Assembly: GCF_020882245.1 (NCBI RefSeq)
Contig: NC_083597.1
Span: 38,108,652-38,172,651, forward strand
Direction: 5' to 3'
Source of the DNA: Rhopalosiphum padi
Taxonomy: Eukaryota > Arthropoda > Insecta > Hemiptera > Aphididae
Length of the DNA: 64,000 nucleotides
Below, in pieces: positions 53,901-64,000 of this stretch. Numbering within the stretch: the first letter of the stretch is position 1; each line of letters begins with the position of its first letter. The position numbers were made by a program, and so were the translations under genes. The notes beneath the pieces were generated by a model. That model saw only the letters and a list, made by a program, of their open reading frames with translations, ran no database searches and was not told the DNA's origin.

Positions 53901-54420
53901 TAAAATGCGTTATGGCGATGAGCGCGGGTGAAAATAACAAAAATGCAAAACAAATAATAATTCGTTTACGGGGCGGACCATGACATGCGATCGCGAAATA
54001 ATACAGAAGTACGACAGTTCGGTAAAAAAATTGATAAAAAAAAAAAATATGTTCCGATTAACTGGATGTAGTAATATTACGTGTATATTCGTGTCGTTAT
54101 AATATCATATATCTCGGTCTATCGTGAAAAACAATAATAATACATAAATAATAACTATTTAGATAATCCGAATTCCAGGACGTCGTCGCCGCGTGTAAAT
54201 CGGAACAAAAAGAAAATAGACGGTACTCTCTCCTCCCCGTGCCCCGCACGCGATCCGGTCGGTCGATTTTCCCCCACCGGCCCCGAAAAATATAAAAACG
54301 GCCTTACGGTTGACCCGATTTCTCCGGGATTCGTAATCACACACACATACGCATATATATATATTAACGTTATATTCATTTTACGTGTCGCCACCGCTAC
54401 AGCCATCCACAGTATATAAA
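53900..54420. promoter_or_regulatory. Moderately CpG-rich segment
   Basis: GC content is raised about 54160-54320, with overlapping minus-strand frames of 61 and 83 codons. No motif or splice support. Possibly a 5' region of a gene outside the window or a non-coding exon. Confidence 0.25.
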
Positions 54421-54429
54421 GTATAATAT

Positions 54430-56420
54430 AATATATAAAATAATATTATACACAACGCTGCACGCATTATATTATATTATCTGTATAGATATGCGTAAAT
54501 AATGTAATAAAACAATGCGATGCGTGCGAGTTTAAGCTCAAATGTATATACGAACGAACGCATTACTGTGTATACAATATATACGAATGAACATTACTGT
54601 CTATAATATACAACTGTGTGTATGACTGTGCAATATTATGTCGTATTCGTGTTTGGTGTGTATTATTACACGCAGGTACGTATGTATATGCTAGTACAAT
54701 ATACTCAGTGCAATATCGCGGTATACGCATATTATTATGTTAACGGCGGTACATGACGTGTTTATTTATATATTTAAATAGATCTTTTGTCTATTTTTTT
54801 AGTAATAAAAAACGGCAATTGGAGGAAATATTGTAGTATCGTCTATATATTGATTGCATTTTGTTGCATTATTATACGTGTATTATAACGGGTATTACTA
54901 TAATGGGGAAATTATAGCTAATGAACGTAGTTGCAATAACAGATATACCGATAATTCGTACTAATTTTTGTCGTCGAAGCTTCGTATTTTCGATTCCGTA
55001 AATATAATATTGTAAAATATTTCAACGTTCTGACTCGTGTTTCAAGAATTATGCAATAACTTTATTATCTTTAAGCATTTACAGAATACACATAGCATGT
55101 ATATTGTAATAATTTTATTGTTTTCCGGTGGCCTTCCGATTTTTGTATACAAGTAGTATATAAATATATCTAAACGTTAAACATGTATGATTAGCGAACT
55201 TTGTCAACAATTTTATATTTATATACCAAAGACCAAATCATTTAAAAAACACGTCAGCGTTTTATAAATCAAAAAATAGAATTGATACGACGCTACAATG
55301 AAGTAGGTATCTAAGCGTAAAAGTAAGATAAAAAATTCTTAAAATTTAAATCATATTATGTATCGTATATATTGTATATCATTATTCATTGAAATATTAA
55401 AAACGACTATGATCAGAATTAAATATTTTGTTGGGAAATTCAAAAAACATTAATTGAAATCTGCATTTGAGTTGAATGTAATATTTGAGTAAATACTAAG
55501 TTTGATTAAATGTATTGCATGCCGATTTTGTGAGGAAACTGACCGGAAATGACAGTGCGTTTTTGTGCACATTAATATATAGCTTATACTTATAATTATA
55601 TAATATAAACATATATTGTACATGACCGTGAAGTAGCTAGTCATGTCATCCAAATTTAAAATGTTCCACTCAAGTTCGGCTATAACTGGTCATTTATAAG
55701 TTTAAATTGGTAATTTGAAAGTTCGAACGTTTTCACTTATCCACTATGGTATAAATAACGGATAACGTCTTTTAAATCTGGCCGCCGCTTAACGTAAATC
55801 ATGTTATATGTGCACAAATTCAAAACGTGCAATTCGCCTACTTCCCTCGATCACTTTTAAAAATCGAATAATAGACCGTGCTTCACGAGGAACTTTTGAA
55901 GTGTGTTGTATACCTAATATAATAATATGTTACGTGCTCATAATTGTTGTACTTATAATACGCGAAATACAAATATTTTCAAACAATAAATACGAATGTC
56001 ACTGTTAAAACTAAAATCTAAGAAGTCGATTGATATGTGGGGGGCGGCGTGTCACGGCAGAGGAAACCCGGTTTCGTATCAAGAGCGGCGGTATTGCTGG
56101 TATTATATTATATTAACCGACAATAACAAAACGCCCCTTCTGCAGGTTTTTTACGATAATGTGTCACACTGATATAAGACGTATGTGTATTACAATATAA
56201 TAATATTACGATATGCGGTCGTATATATAATTATTATGATGTATTTGCGCGGGGCGTGCGAATAACGCATAACCCTATAATTATTATTAATATATATATA
56301 ATTTAAAATATGCCACCTAGCCATTATATAGGGAGCGCGTTTACCTGTCGCATATACGACGTATATAACCTATTACAATATTACGGTTATAAATAGTATA
56401 GTTATAAAATATTATAATAT
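54430..56420. other. AT-rich intergenic stretch, nothing recognised
   Basis: Repeated TATA/ACGTAT-type words and weak short frames only; no gene or clear repeat boundary. Confidence 0.45.
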
Positions 56421-56449
56421 ACCTATACACTCGCATAATATAATATTAT

Positions 56450-56830
56450 TATACTCGCGCTCGGCGTGCGCGTACGAAGAGTTTGCGGCGGCGATGGCGG
56501 TAAAATATTACGGCGGAGAAAGACCGACGGGGTGTGCGACTTTCGGTCGTGTCGCGGGAGGGGGTCGGTCGCGCGGCGAAAGCGCGGGCGCGCGCGTCGA
56601 CGGTACATGCGCGGAATCGGCGTCTGCATGTCCCGCGATCGCGGCGGCGCGTGTCGCGGAGAGGGTACTCGCGGGTAAACTTGCACGTGCAGTTTATTGA
56701 TCCGTGACCCAGTTCGAGTCGAATCGGCCGCCGCCGCCGCCGCTGCCGGTGTTGCTGTTGTTGCTGTCGTCGCGGCTGTCGCGCGGGCGAGCAAACGACG
56801 ACGACGACGACGCCGCGACGGCGCCTCCGT
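56450..56830. promoter_or_regulatory. CpG-dense island, putative promoter
   Basis: A sharp CpG-rich block with overlapping open frames on both strands that read as Arg-, Ala- or Ser-rich low-complexity text. (GAC)n and (GCC)n runs contribute to this. Confidence 0.35.
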
Positions 56831-56909
56831 AAATATTTATCGCCACAATAAAAGTTTTCCACTGTTTGTCGTGTGCATCGTATAATAATATTAATATTAT
56901 TAACATCAT
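56694..56909 (-). CDS. Candidate small ORF, 71 aa, with hydrophobic start
   Basis: An ATG at 56909 gives a hydrophobic beginning (MMLIILILLYDAHDKQWKTF), then a Ser run, RPRDSRDDSNNSNTGSGGGGG, and ends WVTDQ. The stop TAA lies inside an AATAAA word. The Ser/Gly/Asn reading is more protein-like than the Arg or Ala readings of the other frames. No homologue recognised and no splice support; it may be a composition effect of the island. Confidence 0.18.
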   Translation of the reverse strand: MMLIILILLYDAHDKQWKTFIVAINIYGGAVAASSSSSFARPRDSRDDSNNSNTGSGGGGGRFDSNWVTDQ

Positions 56910-56960
56910 GTACAGAAGTTTTCGCGGTCTAGTCCCCGTCACACATCACACTATAAAATA

Positions 56961-56962
56961 CG

Positions 56963-56995
<33 letters not shown>

Positions 56996-56998
56996 ATG
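56961..56998. repeat. (TA)n(TG)n compound microsatellite
   Basis: TA units pass directly into TG units. Confidence 0.85.
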
Positions 56999-56999
56999 T

Positions 57000-59460
57000 A
57001 GTATATAGGATATCGCGTGTGCATACCTAATACTTGTATATATATACGCATATACGAGCTAATACTTCTCTTTCTTTCTATATGTATGTATAATATATGT
57101 GTGATTACGAGAATATATATATACATATATAGGTACGATTGCAGTTATATTACCTATAGCTACGTGTAATTACTCACTTACATATATATATATGTACATA
57201 GATACACCTGACCGGCAACGCAGTTTTTACGTCGAATAATGTTATTCGTATTATATATTGTATAGGTACGTTCGTGCTGGGCAGGCCGAATATTATATGT
57301 GTATTATTATTATAGGGTTGACCCGGAACGAACACAACTTTTTTCTTCAGACTTAATTGCTGCTCGTGCGATTATTATTACGATAATAATAGGTAATTTC
57401 AGAAAGTTGAGTGTATATATATAGGTACCTATAGGTGCTTTCGGCACTTTCCTCTGTCGTCTGTCGAAGTCGTATATATACGTCGCTTATGCGCCTCGTT
57501 CGTATATATTTGCGTATTGTGTAATTCAGACTTGATATTAAAAGAAAAGGGAAAAACCCTTACCCTGCAATTATGATGTCAGCCCTTCGGAACTTCCCTT
57601 ATTTAGGGGCGACAACGACGAATAATGTGTATACAATCCGTGCGTTACATCACTATTCTTATTATTACGCGCGCCTCGACGGTTTTCGACGATTTATATA
57701 ATATTTTATCCAGCAATATAATACAGGCTGGTGTATAATATTGTATTATATAAAGTTTATTTTCTAATTAACTGTCTATCGATTTTCAACCCACCGCCGA
57801 GCGCTGTCTTTGATCTTTCACAAAGTGTTGTAAATCGAGTTATATTTACAGTACAATATAATAATATATAATATATATACTCTGAATTATACAACCAATT
57901 TGAATATTTTACACAGCAACAAGGTTTGAGATCGATGTTTTTAGAATGAACGTTTAAAAAAACCTTTCATAAGTTATAAGATATAACTAAACAAGAAAAT
58001 AGAATTACCGACTGTGAACAACATACAGAAAAATTGTATTGTATTACACTGAGTTCTCGCAGTGTATTGGGTCCTTGGGGTAAATTCGTTTCGTTTTGCT
58101 CGCGCCTCGACGGAGCACGCGGTTTACACTGAAATGATTGAAGTATTATTTAAAAAAAGCGTTCTGTACGTTTATACCGTTCGTTATTTCGCAGTTTATA
58201 TAATAGCCATAGGTATCCTATTATAAGACAATAACCGGGAAATTAGAAAAGTCATCTGTAATCTACGTTCAAAATGTTTATCTATCTATCTATTGGGCCA
58301 TAGGAATCTATATAAAAGGAGCTAAGAACTACTTTTTGTAAAGCCTTAAAAAGTGTTTTTTGAAAGTAAAAATAAATAATAAACAATAACTATATAATAA
58401 GCACTTTAATCAGAATCGAATAATAAAATTAAATCGTTTTGAAAATAATACATTTCATGTAATTCAATAAAATGCTATTCAACAAAAAAGTAACAGAATT
58501 TAAAACTTATTATACAGAGATACTAACTGCTTCGGAAATTTCATCAACAAGATGACTTCACAATTGCATCGTATCAAATGTATAGGTATATATTATTAGT
58601 GAGTTGTGTCCACTTGTAAATGTTGAGAGAGTTGAAACTTTTGAAGCACTTTTACTGCCTGAAGAAAAAGCAATGCACCGAGTAATGAGTAGGTATATTG
58701 TTTAAACTATAAAAACTTTTATGATTTTTTTTATTAGTCATCGAACACATTGGAGACAAAGTCAAATTTTTGTATACGAACAAATGTTTGAATTGTTTAA
58801 CATTTACGTCTCGGAGATTTTATATAACTTATATACTAGGTATAAACATTTTTTTTTTTTTTAAATTAAATTAAATTCCTTCATAACCCAATCTATTGTA
58901 GCAGTTAATTACTAAAATATGTTCAAAAAAATGTACATAATAAAAATTATTTCATGTATTATTAATAACATAGGTACACGTGTACACGACAAGGAAACTA
59001 TATAATATAATTCATTGATGAAATTGACATTTAATTTTTAAATAAATAAAAAATTTCATCTAATGTTTAAAAATTATATTATAAGAAAAAGTCGTGTTCT
59101 TATTCGAGTCAAATTCCATTTAAATTACATATTCGTATAATATAAAAAAAATAAAATGCTTCTGTGGCAGGAGTAAAAATATTAAATTTTTGTTTATTGA
59201 CTTTTACCAAAAACGCTTTGAATTAAATATCTACCTAAAAAAAATTAAAATCGGGCTAACAAATAATATCATCATTGAAATTATGTATTCTTAATTTTTA
59301 AACATCTGCTATTAGAGCAAATGCTCTAATTCTCTATGTACGATAAGAATGTTCTGAATGTTCTGATGCAATATAGGCTATAGCCAATATAGGTACACTA
59401 TAGGTATTAGTATTATATTGTAGGAAGAATACGTACATCGCAATACTTCAATACCAACAT
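57000..59460. other. AT-rich intergenic stretch
   Basis: No gene. A locally GC-richer segment at about 57540-57620 has small inverted words (for example 'aaggg'/'ccctt') but no defined RNA fold that I can support. Confidence 0.4.
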
Positions 59461-59478
59461 ATATAGTATTGCCTGCGT

Positions 59479-59695
59479 TCATCGTTCATCTATCTTTTCC
59501 AAATGCCCTTTATTTATTGTATCCACTATTTCATTAACGAATGTCGTGGACTCGTAGTCTTTTCAATTTAGCTTTTTCACAAAAACACTCTTGGTATAAG
59601 ACGACCATCTGTACATCAAGTAACATATTTCCCACACATTTCATCCATTCCAACTCAGTCATAAATTGATTTCTTTTGAGAAAATTCCGATGTGT
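59479..59695 (-). pseudogene. Short decayed coding fragment of unknown family
   Basis: The minus strand reads FLKRNQF, then MTELEWMKCVGNMLLDVQMV and VLYQECFCEKAKLK (ATG at 59662, frame stop ending at 59534). From about 59570 a second frame takes over and reads KDYESTTFVNEIVDTINKGH, then LEKIDER and TGA (59481-59479). Two adjacent protein-like frames with a shift between them suggest one former reading frame broken by an indel. The family was not recognised; it may be a transposon-derived protein or a lost gene. Confidence 0.35.
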
Positions 59696-59699
59696 ATTA

Positions 59700-61580
59700 T
59701 TTTTAGAAGAAAATATATTTTTTTCTTGTTTGAAATAAAAAACGGAACTGTTTAATTATTTTCAATGTTATCTTTCATCAAAACCAAATAAAAATATAAA
59801 AACTATAAAAAAAAGTTTGGCAATGACGAACCAGGTGAACGACCTTAAAACCAATAATACAATACAATTAATAAAGTTAATGACCTTGATGAGAATGTGT
59901 GTATCAATCAAATTATAAAAATATAGATATGTGTAAATATATATATTTAAGCAAACTTTTGTGTTAATATTAGTAATACTCGAATAATTTAATACTTACC
60001 TAGAAAATCAAGTCAACTTTTCAACTGTATAAGAACATTTATATTATTATATATGATTAATTTATTATTATATTAATATAGGAACTCCGTATACCAGATA
60101 CGAGCTTAACTCAGTTGGTATACGTATCAGCTCTTATTATTATTATTGTATTAACAATGAATTATGCTGAAATAAATTTAAAAAAAATATTGCATACCTA
60201 GCAGATATATATATAGGTCCAACCGACTCCTGCACTATGTAGTACAGTGTGCCTCTTTAGTTGTCTGATAAACTTACATATGGTGTAGTTGTAATTTGAT
60301 AAATCTGTTTTCTAAAAAATATTTCAATTATATATTAGAACCATAGTATAATATAATCAAATATTTACTTTTTTATAATATAATATTACGTTAATTTAAA
60401 TGTTAAAATGTTTGTATAGTATGTATATTCAAACATGTTTGTTATTAATTATTATGTATTTACTATTTTCCTTTATGGCTTTATATATTATTATAATATA
60501 ATATATTACATAAGAAATGGTTATATTTATCACGACTACTTATACTTATGATTCGTAAACTGTAATTTACAAAGGGCATAAACTTTGGAAATAACAAAGA
60601 GGATTAGCGTGTTTACAAATTTACATTACATATGGGGAACAAAAAGTGGTGCAATAACTTCTAGCCATACTGTAAGTACGCGGACAAAATATTTATACGT
60701 TTGAACACGAGCTTAAATGAAAGTTCTGGCAAGAACTTTACTATAGAAATCGATCTGTTATATTGGATTTAACCAATTTGTGTCTCTGCTGTAAGTAATG
60801 CACGTTAAACTTTCGAAATAATAAATATAAAAAGAACCGTTTTTTTTTTATATTTCGGACAATGACGACTATATAGTTTTGGAATCAATTTCTTTTTTCG
60901 ATATTGCATAATGATATACTACACATAGGTGGACATTTTTCAAGCGCCAAAATTGTACTTGTTTTCAGCTTTTTTTGATTGTTATAAAAGAAGCATGTTA
61001 TATTTTTTTTACTATCGTTTAGGTAATCGTATTCTAGTATTATCGAAAATTTATCGTTATTTGTTTTTTTTGACGGACGGGTACTGTAACAGCGCACGCC
61101 GGGAAAAGAGAAAAAGAGTCATAAATATGTATGGATAGGCACACTGAATACACACACTAGAATACAGCAGCATAAATCCATAATATTATAATAGTGTGAG
61201 GTCAGAAGAACCTATAGTAAAATAATATTATACACTTGCTATATTACACAATTATACACGTACCTACCTATATATTATTCTGTTGTAAGCACTAAGCATA
61301 TATATACGATCGACCGCGAACCGTATATATATTATATATATAGCTGATATTGTGCATTTATACCTTTAACTGGCTACTTATGTTGTACGTATAATATGGA
61401 GAATGACCGTTGCATGGCCAGTACCACGAATTTAAATTAAATCGAAACAAACTTTGAAGATTATTTTTTAGGGCGTTGGGTGGAGGTGTTCATGATTTCA
61501 TGAAGAAATTATTACCAACACGATTATTACTCTCGACCTGCAGGTCTGCGAAATATTTTCTATACACGCCTATGCCTAAA
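59700..61580. other. AT-rich intergenic stretch, nothing recognised
   Basis: Only short AT-driven frames, for example 60885-61097 minus and 60929-61138 plus, which overlap as antisense shadows. Confidence 0.45.
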
Positions 61581-61599
61581 TATGCCTATACGAATATTT

Positions 61600-61935
61600 C
61601 AAATAACCCATTTACGGTCGGAAACGGACGACGACGCGGCCGCCGATAACGGACTTTCCGGTCGCCCACCGCGAAAAAAACAAAACCCATTAAATGTTAA
61701 GCACACGCACACAGTCGGCGTAGGTATACGCGTTATAATATTACCGCCCGACGGTAATATTTACAGCCTATGCAGGTCTATAGTATATAATATTATAGTA
61801 ACAATATTATAACAGTATATAATGGATCGTAACGTCGGGTAATTGCGTTAGGCGGCCTCGGAAGGAGTGAAACGGAAAGAGAAAAAGGGCGAGAGAGACG
61901 AAATCGGCACACGCACAATATATATATAATATACC

Positions 61936-61966
<31 letters not shown>

Positions 61967-62220
61967 CGCGTGTGCGTGTGTGTGGGTAGGTACGCGTTTG
62001 ACACACATTCAGCTCGCGCCCGACCAAATAATAATAATAATAGTGTAATGTGCGTGTACGCATTTCTCGGTTGCGTAACAACGGTACAATAATCGCCTGG
62101 GCGACCCCGAAATCGCGGCGCGGACCGGCCGCGTCGGATGACGCCAACCGACGCGAACGCCCATACGCACCGCGCGTATCACACGCCCCCGGGCGCCCGT
62201 TGACCTAATTTCCGATATCG
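61600..62220. promoter_or_regulatory. CpG-rich island interrupted by (TA)n, putative promoter
   Basis: CpG-rich at 61610-61750 and 61830-62210, with (TA)n(CG/TG)n at 61941-61983. Frames on both strands are low-complexity. A likely promoter or 5' UTR of a gene beyond the right edge. Confidence 0.35.
61941..61983. repeat. (TA)n followed by (TG)n microsatellite
   Basis: About 13 TA units passing into CG/TG units. Confidence 0.9.
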
Positions 62221-63480
62221 ACGGCGATATAAAATATATTATAATAATAATATATTTGTGTACCTATACCGATGTGCTGTGCTGCTGCTATATATCGCAA
62301 GAAAGTGTCATCTGCAGTAAATATTAATGAACATTCTCCCTTAATATTAAGATTTAGGAGTTTGCAGAGCACACAGTATCGGCAGTATCGCTGTAAACTT
62401 TGAATGAAAACTATATTGAATAATTGAAATTATATAAGGCATACATAATTTGTTATTATTGTTATTAATAATAACTTGAGAATATCAGTATATAGTATGT
62501 ATTATAATAACTTATTATAAATTGAGATTATAACATTTATAACGCATTATTTTATACGTCAACATGTTTAGAAAATTATTCTTTCCGTCTTCATACTTTG
62601 AAAAATAATGAAAATAAATAATATAATATTAAAATGGTGCACATTATTTATAATTTTGAAAAAAAAGGTATTAATTTTCAAAATAATGAGTACCTAAATG
62701 GCTAAATACTGTTAAATTATTCGCTTAGCATGTATAAATATCAATATTTATTTTAATAACCCTCAGCAATAGCGGCCATCATTGTAAGAGTTTTATGTAT
62801 TATAAACGTCATATAAATTACATGGTTAAAAATATGTATATTTCTTATTATCCATATAAATATCCTCTGACGTAAACCGAAGTGTATAACAATGAGTTAT
62901 TGGAGACATAGGTATACGTATATTGTTAATAGTTATGATTTAGAATGATAGCCGATAGGTGGGTACGGTTACGGGATTCGTGGCCTTAGCTCTAAAAATC
63001 AGCATACAAAAGCACTGGTTATATCCCTACGATTTGCACCCATGCTCTGCATAATATATAATTATAAAATAATATTATATTATTGTTGTTATATTGCTAT
63101 TATTTTTTAGTAATATTATAATCGCGTTCATATTAGTATAAATTATTATTTTATATTCAATGATTAATCTAAATTTAGTAAATTATATATTAGGTGAATT
63201 ACAAAACAAAAATAATTGTTGTTCACGCTATTTTAAAAGATACATATACTATTTTATCACGCGATTAATGGTCCATAAATTACAATGTAGTTTTGGGTGT
63301 GGTTTGATATTGAAAATATATATATTTAGCTAATAAACAATATAGGGTTTTTAAATAAAGCAACGAAAAAAATATTTTTTAAAGTTCTAGACATCCCAAC
63401 ACCTATATTATTTTAAATTACCAAAGTTTATTATCAGTGGTTTTAAATGTAATATACAAATACAAATTAATAAAAATTAA
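62220..63480. other. AT-rich intergenic stretch, nothing recognised
   Basis: No open frame or repeat boundary that I can support. Confidence 0.45.
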
Positions 63481-63537
63481 ATCAAATATAAGAAAGGGTG
63501 GGCAAGTGGGTACTGATCTGCTGTATAGTAGAGATAG

Positions 63538-64000
63538 AGAGTAGGTCACTATAATGGATGCAATGCCAGGGATCATTGTATACGAAAAACGATTCTGAAC
63601 AGAGATGATTTGTCAGTCTAGGATAATTAGTAGGATATTATATTATATTATTACCTATATTTAAATTGTAATATATCGTTATTCGTAAAAAATTTTATTT
63701 CATGTGTTCATAAAATGTTTTCTATATTGACGCTGGAGTTCTTTTTAGAGTTATTTAAATGAAAACTAATGGAAAACCTTGTATTGGGTTTTTTAACTTT
63801 AGTTATAAATCACAAAAATTTTATGAATTTTCAACATCAAAATTCCTTACTAATTTTCGCGATTTCGATATATTTCGTAAACATTTGAACTTTAAATGCT
63901 TATAAACAAAAATTGTGATTAACGATTTTTGATTTTTTTTTTTACTACAATAAGTACAACTTATAATAAACTTTGTATTAAATTTTAAAGATTTTTAGAA
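63538..64000 (+). repeat. Dispersed repeat family, copy D (runs off the edge)
   Basis: Begins 'gagtaggtcactataatgga', continues 'atcattgtatac' and 'aaaaacgattctgaac', the same order as copies B and C. Later text such as 'aactttaaatgcttataaa' matches copy A. Truncated by the window end. Confidence 0.6.

Noticed and set aside
60100..60135. tRNA-like D-arm text ('cttaactcagttggtatacg')
   Set aside because: No acceptor stem, anticodon arm or GGTTCRA-type T-arm follows in register.

Overview
This window looks like nuclear DNA of an insect, most probably an aphid. It is about 70% A+T, with spliced genes (GT-AG introns), long non-coding stretches full of (TA)n and (AAT)n microsatellites, recurring 'taggtacctat'-type words, short class II transposon remnants, and isolated CpG-rich islands in otherwise AT-rich sequence. 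The aphid assignment is a judgement from style and from the protease family, not a database result. There are no bacterial-type operons, CRISPR arrays or rRNA genes, and I saw no convincing tRNA gene.

Three gene models can be built, all on the minus strand. (1) At 1-1849 lie three consecutive exons of a Ser/Thr/Pro-rich, NLS-bearing, probably nuclear protein that runs off the left edge. A candidate first coding exon is at 3759-3818 beside a CpG-rich promoter-like zone (4.08-5.68 kb). One exon carries a one-base frame conflict in an 8-bp homopolymer. (2) At 22669-24410 is a complete four-exon S1 serine protease with signal peptide, full catalytic triad and a non-trypsin pocket. A broken tandem copy lies at about 26250-27147. 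(3) At 27711-31243 is a complete six-exon gene for a 245-residue protein of unknown function, with one hydrophobic segment and a C-terminal BESS-like motif. All its exon phases agree.

The other large feature is an apparently perfect head-to-tail tandem duplication of 3.13 kb (35180-38306 and 38310-41436). Each unit starts with a roughly 490-bp CpG-rich block. The left breakpoint coincides with a small hairpin. Three candidate non-autonomous DNA transposons with terminal inverted repeats and target-site duplications are visible (11387-11487 and 42211-42507, hAT-like; 51099-51370, Tc1/mariner-like). A dispersed repeat family appears four times (about 19.3, 36.1, 39.2 and 63.5 kb).

The rest (5.8-16.4, 18.2-22.6, 31.7-35.1, 41.4-48.3, 49.1-56.4, 57.2-61.5 and 62.2-64 kb) is mostly AT-rich intergenic or intronic DNA with microsatellites. 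The right third holds CpG-rich islands (48.6, 54.2, 56.5 and 61.6-62.2 kb) that may mark promoters or 5' UTRs of genes whose coding exons lie outside the window. I found no clearly novel multi-gene system. The most interesting items are the exact tandem duplication, the BESS-tailed orphan gene, and the protease pair with its altered specificity pocket.
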